Assembly (NCBI GenBank): GCA_037074705.1
Contig: CM073590.1
Coordinates: 37,533,895-37,597,894, forward strand
Direction: 5' to 3'
Origin: Zhengitettix transpicula
Lineage: Eukaryota; Arthropoda; Insecta; Orthoptera; Tetrigidae
Length of the DNA: 64,000 bases
Below the pieces are notes generated by a model that was not told the origin of the DNA, made no database searches, and saw only the letters and a list, made by a program, of their open reading frames with translations. Positions 35,883-46,970 of this stretch are shown here, piece by piece; the stretch's first letter is position 1; every line of letters begins with the position of its first letter. Both the position numbers and the translations under genes were made by a program.

Positions 35883-38800
35883 GTGGTATTTATATTATCA
35901 CTTTTTTGTCTGAATTGGCTACCTTTGTTTTATTATTTTGAATCAGAGGTAAATTTTTTAATAGTTATTATTCATCAAGACGGCTATTTATTTAAAGAAA
36001 TGAACGAAAAAAATATTTAGGAGTTATTGTTAGCATTCGGAGAGTTGGTGAATATTACGTAAATAAGTTGAATTACGAGCGACACTATTGTATCCATCAT
36101 AGCGGCAATAATATTGAAAACATTTGCCAAGCCAAAACCAAAATTAAAATGTATGTGATGTTCCTTTCGCCGGTTAATAAACAAACGCATAATGTGAGTC
36201 ATCTATTTTAAGTATTTAGTTTATTGTTGAAATATTTTCACTGTGAGCACCGGTCCAATATACGGGAATTAGAACACAAATTTGTATTAATAGCATTTCA
36301 GAAGCCAATTGCTGGTGAGTATTTTCACACGCCGTTTTTATACCAGCATCATTCATCTTTATCAAGTAAAATACGAAACTGAACATTCGGCCATCGTTCC
36401 TGACATCCCTCTGCCATTTCCATTACGAGTAAAGAAAATTAAGAGCTACTAGCCCAAGTTATAGTGGAAATTGAAATGGATTTGAAATAGATACTGGCTG
36501 GCTGTTATTTAACTGCAACTGGGACTCATTTATCATCTACAACAACGGCTTCCCACTCCACGTACCTCAGTCGCTCCTCGCTAAAAATAAAAGCAACACG
36601 GTGGCGTTATCGCCCTTTGAATGTGTACCCGATGCAGCACCAGTAGCCGTGGTCTGTTAACTCAAGTTCTGGTCCCCACCTCCTCCTCCACCACCGCCAC
36701 CCCCACAGCGCACACTGCTACTGTTCGACCAAACACCACCAGCAACTTTTTTGTGGTTTCAAAGCTCTGTATTCGCGCTAAATGGCACGATCGGTCGCTC
36801 TTGCATAAACATGAACGCCTCACCCGATTGTCCTAGCCATTGGGCGATGCTGAATTTAGGGGTGGCACGCCCATTTAGAACTCTCGTAAACCTCGTCCAT
36901 AGCTCTGCGCCTCTCTTATTTATTTCCAATCACACAACACCGGTAGCGAATACCTGCACGAGAATATTTGTATTGTCCGCACATCCTAAAGGGATTTGCG
37001 CTTGTAGAATCTGTCGATCCCACAATCCCTAAGCGATACGTCACAATACGATATCTTTTGGATTCTGGCGGGCGGTCCAGATCTGGTAGTTTTCAGGTTA
37101 CAGTGATACTACCAAATAGCTTCACAATTATTAACCAGTGAGAAACGTTAAAACAAGAATCTTTCCCAGTAGCACCACCTTTTCAGTCGTGCAATTTTCT
37201 ACCAAAAACATGAAAAAATCAATAAACGAAATAGCGACTATACAACATTCTTACACAGTCTCCAATAGTCTTTTTATATTGTAATGAATTAATACAATAA
37301 ATCACAGTTAAATCGCCACGTTGAAGCGTCAATTTGCAGATAAATGATTGAAATTATTCTAAGTTAAACGTGCCACACGTTGAAGACTTCAAAATATAGT
37401 ATTTACTATTGAATGATAATTAAAATAAGCAAATTAACATTAAATGATTGAATTTTAATTAAAAAAATAAGAGTTTAAAATATACAACAAAATTAATTTA
37501 TTAACATCAAATTATTATAATCATTTAAATTATACTACATTTTGGTAATAACTTGATAATAAGCCGCGGCTTGATTTCAGGACCGACTATCGGGCCTTCA
37601 ATAAAGAATATTTACGACAAATAATTAAAATTTACAAAGTGAGTAAATTCTTATTTTAAACAACCAGTGAAATATTGAAATCGGAAATCAGACGACGAAA
37701 TATCATTTACTGTTGGGTTGACATATAATGAATTGTTTGATTCACCTAATAATTTTCTGGTGTGGAAAAGATGGGGCTCGTGCACACTCGATTATTGCAT
37801 ATTATTTTCCACATGCAACACTTCCTGCTTGCTGTATTCGACCACACTAATTGTTTCGCTGTTCTCTCGATCAATAAATTATTAAAATCATCGAAGTTTG
37901 GTCATTCACTTGATAAAATAACCGGACGCCCAAGAACTGACGAATCGTATGATTCATGAACGTATGCTAGACTCCGAAATGATTCTGCAATTGGGAAATA
38001 AACTGTCGGCATAGTATCTTCATAGTTGTTTGCACAAACCCTGGAAACCGGCGACTCCGAACACACACTTTCTGACTGTACTGTACTCCTCTGCCTCCCA
38101 AAAACACACTTTCTGACTTTCTGAGTCTTTCTCCGCTGCCTCCCAAACACACACTGAAGCTCCGCGCGTCCAGCAATGTTTCACAACAATACACACAGCA
38201 AGCAAGCATTATGGCCCCATATTCTAGTATACAAATCGTATAGAACAGACTAATCGTGAATTCTAAATTAAATAAACACAAAAATAAATGTAAAACTTCT
38301 AACAATAATTTGGTCACTACTCGTGGACTAGACAAAAATCATGAATTTAAGTGGAAAAATGTGGTAATTTTAGACATAAAACAAAATTTTATAAACGTAA
38401 TTTATCGGAACTTATACAAATAAAAACATCCTTAACTCACAGAATGATACCGCTAAGTTGAGAAACATTTATAAAACCCTATTTTTAAAGATTTGGCTAA
38501 TTTTTAATTTTTTTAGTATTCACATTTTTTTGTAGGTTGAAAATTGTTTGGTATTGAAAGTGTTAAGGATAGTTAATAGAGGTTCTTACATTGGTTTCAA
38601 ATATGCTTCCCAACGTCAGAGGGACAGACTGTAAATACCTGAGGAAAAGGACAAAATATCGAGGGTTCTATTTTACGCATTAGTGCGTAGGATGTCAAGA
38701 AGAGCCTCGAAAAAAACTTTAATAATTTAAAATATGCGGTGTCAAAATCTTTTTAGCATTCAATGATAATTAGGTGTTTGTCTGTTGCATATTTTATTTG

Positions 38801-38890
38801 TATATTGTAACTTGTTCTAACTATAATACTGGAAAATCATGTGTTTTTTTATAATAAAAAATAGTATATTATAATTTCTCCAGATAAATA

Positions 38891-38925
38891 CCAGAAAAAG
38901 GTACAAATATGTACCGAAACGTTGT
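38891..38925 (+). ncRNA. Hammerhead-like motif with perfect stem II, isolated
   Basis: CCAGAAAAA, then a stem-loop GGTACAAATATGTACC (6-bp perfect stem 38900-38905 / 38910-38915, loop AATA), then GAAACGTTGT. This has the spacing and GAAACGTTG end of hammerhead motifs of Penelope-like elements, with CTGA changed to CAGA. Stem sequence differs from the PLE family at 5190, so it comes from a different family. No coding remnant is next to it. Confidence 0.45.
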
Positions 38926-39779
38926 TTTTTATAATTAAATAAACGAACTGAAATTGGACATCAACCGATGATATTTCATACAAAACAGACGTAAAAACGC
39001 AACCTTTAAATACTTTTTTTTTGTATGCTATTGGAATATATTGCCACCAAATGGCCACATTTCAGTGTGGAATCAAGTATTTTGTTACATGTAGGACGTA
39101 ATAGGGCTCAATTGCTTCGGATGTGTATGAAGCGTATATAAGCAAGAAACGATTCCTAATTCACACGCCTCTATTCTTCTATTGATTTGTTCAACTGCTT
39201 TTAGCACACGTAATTAAGTTTTACAGGTAGCATCGAAAATGTATGGGAAATAAATGCGCGAGAATACACTTTGAAAGTGATACTTTATCGTAATTGCGAC
39301 TGCTCTTTTGTATTGAAAGGAGAGGTATATATTGAATATAGTGTCGGAGACTATCATCCGCTTCCAAAACCTGTCGAGGAAACTACTCGTAGATCCGCTG
39401 GTCTTAAATCTGTAAAGCATAGGATTTTCTCTCGGATTGCTTCGTCCACAGAATATTACGAAATGCATCTCACTCACTTCGGGATCAACTAACAACAAAC
39501 AAACGTAGAAACAGCTTTCGTTCAATAATGCAGGCCGTGCGTTGGGGACAAACAAAATAATTTCACAGAATAAGTACATGCCTAAGCCAGCTGTTAGTAT
39601 TTCTATTGTTTGCGTAATAAAGTAAACTTGCCGCGGTAATAACAGATACATCGGGAACTGTGGTATCTCTAACCGCATTATCTCCGACACCCTATTTTAT
39701 TCTGCCCAATATCGCATTCGTCCTTTGCAATCAGCGATTCTAAAACCGATACAGCCGAAAGGCACGGTGGTCATATGGC

Positions 39780-40190
39780 AAGAGTTTAAATAATACATGA
39801 CACAGGGAGGCTGCAAGCAAGTCAGAGGAACGTCCGATCAGCGGCCGGTGTTTGCACATTAGGCTGAGCACTGCTGTAAATCAGCTTACATAAACATGGC
39901 TGTGGGGCGGCGGCGGCGGGGGCGGGGGTGGGCGTGGGGGAGAGTAAGCCCCGCGCATAAAACACCGCGCGACGCGACGCCGTCCCACCCTTCCAAAACT
40001 CCGTGAGCTCCGGCGCGCTACCGCCGATATTTGCATTCAAATTAGCGCCGCCGCGCATCAAGTGAAATAATGTATGACGCTCATACTTCAAAGAGGATAG
40101 TGATCACTGTAGCATGCAAAACGAATCCCCGATAGATAAAGACGAGCCCTCGGCGGAGGCAATCCTGACTGCTGGCTAGCTGCGGAGAAA
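39780..40190. promoter_or_regulatory. CpG-rich island within intron
   Basis: About 400 bp far richer in G, C and CpG than anything near it, including GGCGGCGGCGGGGGCGGGGG near 39906 and GCGCGACGCGACGCC near 39967. It has no plausible coding frame on either strand. In insects with gene-body methylation, CpG is depleted in gene bodies, so a CpG-rich block suggests an unmethylated regulatory element, perhaps an internal promoter or enhancer. Function is inferred from composition only. Confidence 0.4.
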
Positions 40191-40691
40191 TTACAATATT
40201 AAAATAATAAATTGACGCACTTGAGCAATTAAAAATCCTGTCACCGGTACTTTTTACCTAAGAGGAGGTAGTAATGGCACTGAAGTGAAAATTCGTTCTT
40301 CTCTCGCGTGTTAGGCTCGCCAGGCTCCTTCCTGCAGCTCGTAATATACTTCCAATGCTGTTAAACTCTTGTATTAGGAACTTTCAAGACTTCTTAGTAT
40401 TTATACGGAATACATCATTCAACGTGAAAAATTTCAGTTGCTAGAGATGTAGTCATGAATTAATGAAGGTTTTCCTCTTTACTAGATTCTGTTTCGACTA
40501 CTGCCTTGTTTGTTATAATAATAGGCTTCTCAACATCTATACCGCTGTTTAATTCTTAATATTTATGAAAAACTAACATATTCTGACGATCAATCAGTCA
40601 ACTGATATAATTATTGAATAAGTATGCACGAAATGACCCTCCGCAAGCTACATAAATTATCTAACATAAAAAAGTAATAATTATATAAATG

Positions 40692-40912
40692 AGTGACCAA
40701 ATAACAAAAAACAGTTCCAAATAAATACCACAGAAAGTTCTTCAATCCTTGTTGCTTACGTCAGGTGATTCAAGAAAAGGAAGAGCCATATTTTGAGTTC
40801 GTTACCTGGTTTGTGCTCCTCCTTTACACGAATCACCTGACGAAATGAAAAAAGAATTGCAGAAACGCTGTGTGGCATTTATTTAGCATTTTTTTTCTGT
40901 TATTTGGACACT
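40692..40912. mobile_element. Palindromic pair of PLE-type ends
   Basis: The left arm (GTGACCAAATAACAAAAAAC ... CGTCAGGTGATTC, 40692-40772) and the right arm (GAATCACCTGACGAAATG ... TTATTTGGACAC, 40830-40912) are inverted copies of a PLE-like terminus, separated by about 60 bp. No coding sequence lies between. The right arm keeps CTGACGA at 40837 and GAAACG at 40862. Either a collapsed element made of two inverted ends, or a non-autonomous derivative. Confidence 0.65.
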
Positions 40913-43531
40913 TATTTATATAATTATTTTACTTTTTACAACAAATAATGTTATAGGAATTCGAAAATATTTATAAGAAGATAGGATTAGTCGGAAGATT
41001 GACACACTTGCGCTGCTAACACAATCAAAATATATAATTTTGGAAAATATTTTTTGTATACGATCAAAATCCCCATCCTTAATCAAAACCTTTCATTATT
41101 AATATTTCACAATATATAGCTTCATAATGAAAAAAGAAGTGAACCTGGTAAATCTTTTACGATTTTTGACCAAAATCCTTGATTTTGTTCAACAAATTCA
41201 CTGAATAAGTTCAGATATTTCTTATGCATTATTTCGCTAAAAATGTGCTACTTTTATTTAAAACCTTTTAATTTTGGTTGTGACAGGTTAAACGGTTGAT
41301 GATAGCTATTATTAAAATATTTATGGGCCTTTCTTATTGACCAGTCCACATATAAAAGTTATAAGAGTTTGACAAATTCATCATCTTTCTTATGAAGCTT
41401 TCGCCCTTATGCCGCATATGTAAACTAAGAGGTGTAATCTTCAAAAACAAAAATTAATAATTTACTGATATCAGTCTTTCAGTAAATTAATAGCTCTTAT
41501 TTTTAGTTATACTTCAAAATTAATTCAAGATAAAATACTTAATTTATGTTTAGTAAATTATATGAGAATAAAACGTTCTATTGCCTATATTACTGCGTCC
41601 ATGCAAATTAAAGTATTTTTTATTCTTAGAAGAAATTATTCTACAAAATTTGACTGTTCCTTGGATCTGTCTTACAATTAATTCACAGACACGAAATATT
41701 AATTGCATACAATTATTTTAATTAATATATTTTATCCAATACTTAATATTTATGAAAGTATTATATTTACCACACGATTTCAAACTAGTATTGAGAATTA
41801 TTGGCTTCATAATGCAAAATTATTATTTTGGAAAATTGCCCTTTCATTTCATAAATCCTTGAGTAGTAATACAATCATTAAATTATTTCTCCTTGTCTCG
41901 CGGAGTCTCCTACTACGTCCTTTGAAATAAGTGTTTCGCGTGTACAAAGTAATCAAATCAACACTTTCGGAAAATAATTACCAAGGCCTGTCTCACTCTT
42001 ATTCACATCTAACACTCGAGTTATTTTTAACAACGGCATGTTTAATGATTATATTTCTCCCACGCATGGTCATGTACATCTCATCTTGCAGGGAACTAAT
42101 GTGATTAGCATGCGCGCGGCTGGCTAGCTTTAAATATTCCTCTTGTAAACATCAGACTGCCACTCATACGCGGCTGTTCATCTATTATGGAGTCGTGTGT
42201 CATGGGAGACGAGCCTGTTGTGGGTTTACTCAGCTATTTAGCGGTCACCGCGCACGCGTGCACGTAGGTACGTCCACACCGCTAATGGTAATGGTCAGTA
42301 AATCCCGCGCTTAAAATCTTACACATAGTTACTCAAAATCTGTAAATGCGGCATTTACCACACATATGTTCTAAGTTTCTCTCTTTTTATTTCGACGAAT
42401 CATCATGGTTTTAATCAGTATTCTCAGATTTTCGAACAACTGCTACTGGAAAATATGTAACGTACACCAGAAGCCATTTTGATATTTTTCGTCTAAATGA
42501 AAGCCTTCCACTACGCTCAACACACACCATTCATATCAATAGCATACTATAATTTGAGCTGGTGATTCAAGAATGAACACTATTAATTTGAGAATGTTTT
42601 AATATTCTATTATGAAAGAACTCCATATGTAACTTTCGTTCATTAATTGGAATGCAGAACGTTTTCGGACACCTTGAGTAATTGTTTCTAAATAAAAAAA
42701 TTGAATAAAAGATTTGGGACAATTTTTTAATGAACAAATACATAAAATATGGAAATTTTGGAAGATAATTTTCAGATTATGAATTTTTTAGTGAACATAT
42801 ACTATGAGAACCATTAAATTTCAGTCACAGGTTATCCGTGAGATTGATAGCAATCTCAATGCCAAAATCATAATACTCGACGGCATAACTAGCTGTATGT
42901 TACTTAAAAAACCCTGAACTGTGGAGAACTTTCGTTGTGTCTGGCGACCTGCTATTGTCCAACCTGTCGCTCCATTCAAGTTCCACTTCCGACCACGTCT
43001 AAAATAATTTCACAAGACCAACATAATGATAATCATCCAACTCCAACGTAATAGTTTGACTTATTGTCTCGCAACTCTGTTTAAAAATCTCGTACTCCCT
43101 AAGCCACTTCTCAAACACCTCTCTATTAGTATTTTCTCACCAATCGCAGTTTGAACTTTCAGCACCACGGGTTTTTCTCAAGTATTTATTACCTCTGACC
43201 TAGACAACTGTAATCACTATTGACACATTCCACGACTGTCAGGAGCTCGTTTACTAAAAAAGATAAGGTCGTAAAACGTCCAGATATTCTCCAAAGTACA
43301 AATGCTCGCAATGTGACAAAAAATTAAGTCCAAATTTTGAATTAATATACGTAATGCATATATAAGCGCCCCCTGAATATTTTATACGTATTACAGCCGT
43401 GCTCGCCACAAAATATAAATGTTTATCGTTTATTAATATTATGAAATAATTTTATGAATTTTTATCTGTATGAGGAAAATGTTCTCAAATGCGCACGTAT
43501 TTATTGACAGACGCTCGATTTGTCTGTGCAG

Positions 43532-43707
43532 CCGTTGACGGGCGCCCAGTACCCGTACGCCTACGGGCAGCAGATGGGGTACTGGTACCCGCAGAGCTAC
43601 CCGACCACCGCAGCCACGGCCGCTGCGGCGCAAATGCAGGGCCAGTTCCTGCAGGGGATGCAGGGGTACACCTACGGACAGTTTGGCTATCAGCAGGGAT
43701 ACATGGG
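43532..43707 (+). CDS. Rox8: TIA1/TIAR-type protein, C-terminal low-complexity exon
   Basis: Follows the acceptor TTTGTCTGTGCAG and reads in phase 0: PLTGAQYPYAYGQQMGYWYP, QSYPTTAATAAAAQMQGQ, FLQGMQGYTYGQFGYQQGYM. The Tyr/Gln/Gly/Met-rich tail is the prion-like region of TIA1-family proteins that drives stress-granule assembly; the Ala run is lineage-specific. It ends in phase 2 at ATGGG|GTGAGT. A second AG at 43510 would give an in-frame extension of 21 nt (TLDLSVQ). Local GC is much higher than in the flanking introns. Two foldback sequences lie shortly downstream of the donor. Confidence 0.93.
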
Positions 43708-43807
43708 GTGAGTACATCATTATTTCAAATAATTAGACTGCTTTTTTCCTAACGGCCTAAAAGAATTATATATATAAAATAGCCAATCAGTCAGAAATAT
43801 CAAGTAT

Positions 43808-43975
43808 AATAACACATAAATAAGACCTTTTTACAGACAAACTTAAAATAGAGAAAAAATTACTAAATTCAAATTTAAAAGTGTCGGAACGTACAGCATT
43901 TTTAAATTTAAATTTAGGAGTTTTTGTTTCCCTATTTTAATTTTGTTAGTAAGAAGGTCGTTTTTCTGTATTATT
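43808..43975. repeat. Foldback / MITE-like inverted repeat
   Basis: Two arms of about 75 bp, 43808-43881 and 43899-43975, pair imperfectly around a loop of about 17 nt. Left: AAGACCTTTTTACAGACAAA, then TTAAAATAGAGAAA; right, read on the minus strand: ACGACCTTCTTACTAACAAA, then TTAAAATAGGGAAA. As RNA it would form a long hairpin 100 nt downstream of the exon donor at 43707. It could be a tiny MITE. Confidence 0.75.
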
Positions 43976-44019
43976 ATTTTTAACAGACGATAATTACTAA
44001 ATCAATATATTACAAAATA

Positions 44020-44066
44020 AAGTATAATCTATATTTGAACACTTGTTTGTAATATAGATTATACTT
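44020..44066. repeat. Perfect 16-bp hairpin
   Basis: AAGTATAATCTATATT (44020-44035) and AATATAGATTATACTT (44051-44066) are exact reverse complements with a 15-nt loop. It may be a foldback remnant; the stem is shorter than a typical pre-miRNA. Confidence 0.85.
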
Positions 44067-44698
44067 AGTTTTTATGTCTTTTTCGCTACTTTATTCAATT
44101 AAATATAATTAAATGTCAGATAAAAAATTTAATTTTGTACTAAAAGTATGCCGAGGAACTGTTCAAGAAGCATTCTCACTTGAGCTTTGTTACAAATTCG
44201 TAATGTTTTATTTAAATTTAAGAATGGTGTGTCAATATTAATAATATTGTTGTTCGGGTTTTCCAGTATCTAAGGAGATGAGAGTTTGACGTTTAGGGCA
44301 GTAAAAAACCTTCTTCTGGAAAGAAAAATATGAATAAAAGTTGATGCTAAAGCCTGGATAGCCGTCTTTGTGGAATAGACTGAATTTAGTTGGTTTATTC
44401 CGTTAAGAAGTTATCGGATTCATGTGCCCAAGTGTAATTGCTATTCTTCTTTCCTGATGACGAACCCTGATTTTTACTATTCTTAACGTGGGGCTCTTTC
44501 TTCTTTCTAGGCAATGGAAAAACCGGACAACTATATTCTTAATATTTGTTATGGTTTTGTAACATCTGATCTAGATATCTTCGTGGAAAAAAATGTTTGA
44601 AAGAATAAGAAAAATAACCAAATACACACAAAAACCTTTTGAAATAGTCAACTGTATTCTGCGGTTGTGCCGCTCTAAGCTATTTTAGTTTTCTTAGC

Positions 44699-44915
44699 AC
44701 CTGATGCAAGGAACAAGGTTTCCAGAAACGTTGTAAGGTATTTACAACACAACTTCTGTTGTCTGTATTTGGCTATATTTTCCTTATTATTATTTTCAAA
44801 ACAGACGTATATGGAACAAGGTTTCCAGAAACGTTGTAAGGTATTTACAACACAACTTCTGTTGTCTGTATTTGGCTATATTTTCCTTATTATTATTTTC
44901 AAAACAGACGTATAT
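44699..44915 (+). mobile_element. Solo PLE end with exact 103-bp tandem duplication
   Basis: A PLE-type terminus starts at CACCTGATGCAAGGAACAAG (about 44697). From GGAACAAGG at 44710 a 103-bp unit is followed by an exact second copy at 44813-44915. The first copy retains the hammerhead-like layout: CTGATGC, stem GGAA/TTCC, GAAACGTTG. The second lacks the CTGA box. Zero differences between units imply a recent duplication. Confidence 0.85.
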
Positions 44916-46042
44916 TTTTCATTTTAAAATATTTGGGAAACTAAAATATGTGATCGACCTTTTAGGGCAAAGGAACTAATCAGAGATACCGGCATAAGAG
45001 TCAGAAATCTTCTAAAGACCAATAAAGTTCTCTGTGAAGCTAAGCACCGAATCTGTTAAAACGCTAATTCCGTTTAGTGGTCGCATTCAAAGATTGTGCT
45101 GGGAGATCAGTAGACTAGATGTACTAGTTTCTACCTTATTCTTTCCATGTGTCTTATTTACCCTCCCCCACAAATATGCATTTCAGAACGAGTATGTAGG
45201 GTTCCTCAACTAGTTAGGTAAGAATGAGTCGATAATATAAACGTTAAAATACGATATTCCGTTCCATTTGTTTATTGTTCCCTGCGTTTCGGTAGACGTA
45301 AAGAACTGGATTTTTCACCTCAAATGACTACTTAAGTTTGACTAATGAAACAGTTAGCCGCTACTACAGAAGTAGCAGGATCTAGGATTTGAAGTGTAAC
45401 ATTAACGCTGGCGCTAAACGTGGTTATTCACCGTGTTTCTGGAGAGGCAAAACCTAAACTAGCAGAACGTGTTCTGGGTCGGAAGAGGGGGACCCAGCAG
45501 CAGCAGTTGCGCCTGTGATGAGCTTTGAAACTTTGTGTTTGCGCTGGCATTCGACTTTTAGCCCCGCAGTGTTGTTGCAGCAAGGTGAAGTTTGTATTAT
45601 TCCTGAAGTACTTGCTACATACGGCCGGCTCGCTCAACTAGATCGAGCGTCTACGACCCCCCTCAAACCTTGTTGTCGAATCTAAGGAAACATAACTCCC
45701 GACGTTGCGGAGTCTTACACACTTCCTTATCGACATGTAAGTAAATCCGACGACAAAAGCGGATTATTTGTTCGTTTGATAAATAATAAATAAATTTCCA
45801 GGTATTCCGTACTGGTTTCCCAGTAGCCAGAATAAGGGGTTGATGCGTTTCCAGTAACTCTTTGCTTGCCGAACAGACTCCGATTTATAAACTGAATGAG
45901 ATTCAATTTGCCGAGTTTTGTTTTTCTTTGTTGCGGATTTAAATTAAATATCTTAACGTTCCAATATGGATTCGTATGAGAAACGAATTAAACCTTGGAT
46001 ATTACCGTTGATATATATTTATTTAAGTGAATGAACTTCATA

Positions 46043-46696
46043 TAGAGGCTGATTCTACGACCATGGGACAAACTGTGAGGAATGGTACAGCTTACTAAAA
46101 CGTACATTTTTTTAAAGAATGTATTACCCGAGGTGACGCGTTGAGGCACGAACACAAAAATTAGACATGAAAAGATAAACATTGTTTATTTACAAAAAAA
46201 AATCATTACTCTAAGAAACTACTGTAAATAACATACGGGTCGGCAATGACCCCAATGTCGACGCCACCGTTATAAACTTCAATTTTTTGAAAAAACATCA
46301 CAAAGTGTTTTATTCAAGAAATGTTTCCAATAAAAGCTCAAAATTGCGACCACCAACAGTAATGCATGCATGGTGGCGTCGAAGGAGAAATTGGCGAACA
46401 GTTGCAAAGATCCAAGGCATTTTGCGCACGCTTGCAGCCGCAATGAATAATCGAGCAACGAGGTCCTCAACTGGAGTCTTTAGATGCCCTCATAACAAGT
46501 AATCGATAAATCTGGCGATCGGAAATAATCACTTTGCGATGATGTAAGTAAACTATGTTTTTATTTTCAGGTCTCATTTTTTTGTGTTCGTGCCTCTCTG
46601 CGTTACTTCCGACCATAGATTCCAGTAAAAAAAATAATTGTTTTAGTAAGCTGTACCACCCTTCAAAGTTTGTCCCATAACCGTAGAACCACTCTG
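46043..46696 (-). mobile_element. Internally deleted Tc1/mariner-type transposon
   Basis: Long inverted repeats of about 180 bp bound a 654-bp segment. Left: TTCTACGACCATGGGACAAA; right on the minus strand: TTCTACGGTTATGGGACAAA; both go on to GGTACAGCTTACTAAAAC, AGGCACGAACACAAAA and similar text. Ends lie next to TA. Most of the transposase is deleted; only its C-terminus remains on the minus strand (46310-46490). Confidence 0.85.
46310..46490 (-). pseudogene. Transposase C-terminal remnant
   Basis: The minus-strand frame reads HLKTPVEDLVARLFIAAASV, RKMPWIFATVRQFLLRRHHA, CITVGGRNFELLLETFLE and ends at TAA (46310-46312). 'TPEEL..RI..A...I...P..F..VR.....R...CI...GRHFE.LL' is the usual C-terminus of one group of insect Tc1/mariner-type transposases, and the last motif also occurs as DVNGDHFEHLQ in the element at 15237. 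The catalytic domain and N-terminus are absent. It is not recognisable in the other frames. Confidence 0.75.
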
Positions 46697-46748
46697 TATA
46701 AATAAGCGAGCAAGGATGTGACATTATCAAAATAATTCAAATATTTGG

Positions 46749-46970
46749 TATGGAAAGGAAAGAGAGAAAGGTGGTGGCTCACCTGAAATTTAAATTCGGC
46801 GACGCCATTCGGAACAAGAGGAAATTCTTAAGGAGAAAAACATCCCGGGCGGATTACGAGACGTTTTTCTTCTGAAGGAGGAAGCTATGGCCTTAGAAAA
46901 TTTGAAAAACTTCCTCCTGGCCTGAATGGCGACGCCAAATTTCAATTTCTCTCTTTCCCTTCCACTCCAT
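46749..46970. repeat. Palindromic repeat of about 220 bp
   Basis: The left arm GGAAAGGAAAGAGAGAAAGG ... TTCGGCGACGCCATTC (46750-46812) and the right arm CCTGAATGGCGACGCCAAAT ... CTCTCTTTCCCTTCCA (46921-46964) pair across a GC-richer centre containing CATCCCGGGCGGATTACGAG. The left arm has a short extra segment (GGTGGTGGCTCACC). It may be a foldback element. No coding. Confidence 0.75.

Larger units (their letters stand above)
34994..35940 (+). mobile_element. Penelope-like element, copy 2, with inverted terminal copies
   Basis: A shortened PLE whose two ends are the same sequence in opposite orientation. The left arm, 35011-35090, reads GTAGCCAATTCAGACAAAAA and the right arm, 35843-35922, ends TTGTCTGAATTGGCTAC; the arms match over about 80 bp with few differences and weaker similarity extends outward to about 34994 and 35940. 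Between them is only the linker and GIY-YIG part of the coding region. The left arm joins the coding sequence abruptly near 35100. PLE termini (pseudo-LTRs) are known to occur in direct or inverted orientation, which explains the layout. Confidence 0.85.
28099..43531 (+). other. Rox8: 15-kb intron between RRM3 and the C-terminal tail
   Basis: Noncoding apart from mobile-element relics: a MITE (30585-30922), a mariner relic (33950-34420), a PLE copy (34994-35940), hammerhead-like motifs (38891) and a pair of inverted PLE ends (40692-40912). Higher-GC patches lie at about 31110-31340, 33560-33770, 36520-37080, 39780-40190 (CpG-rich) and 42060-42330. A degenerate repeat of about 50 bp built on CACACACTTTCTGACT lies at 38060-38150. 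In 28220-30580, 31350-33560, 37080-38040 and 40920-42060 I recognise nothing beyond AT-rich sequence. Confidence 0.9.

Noticed and set aside
37967..38335. 122-codon minus-strand frame with repeats of CVxGG type
   Set aside because: It is made by a degenerate repeat of about 50 bp (CACACACTTTCTGACT units), not a protein domain.
39214..39690. 158-codon open frame on the minus strand, the longest in the window apart from the PLE
   Set aside because: No motif, no family likeness, no start context and random-looking composition; it lies within an intron next to GC-rich noncoding DNA.
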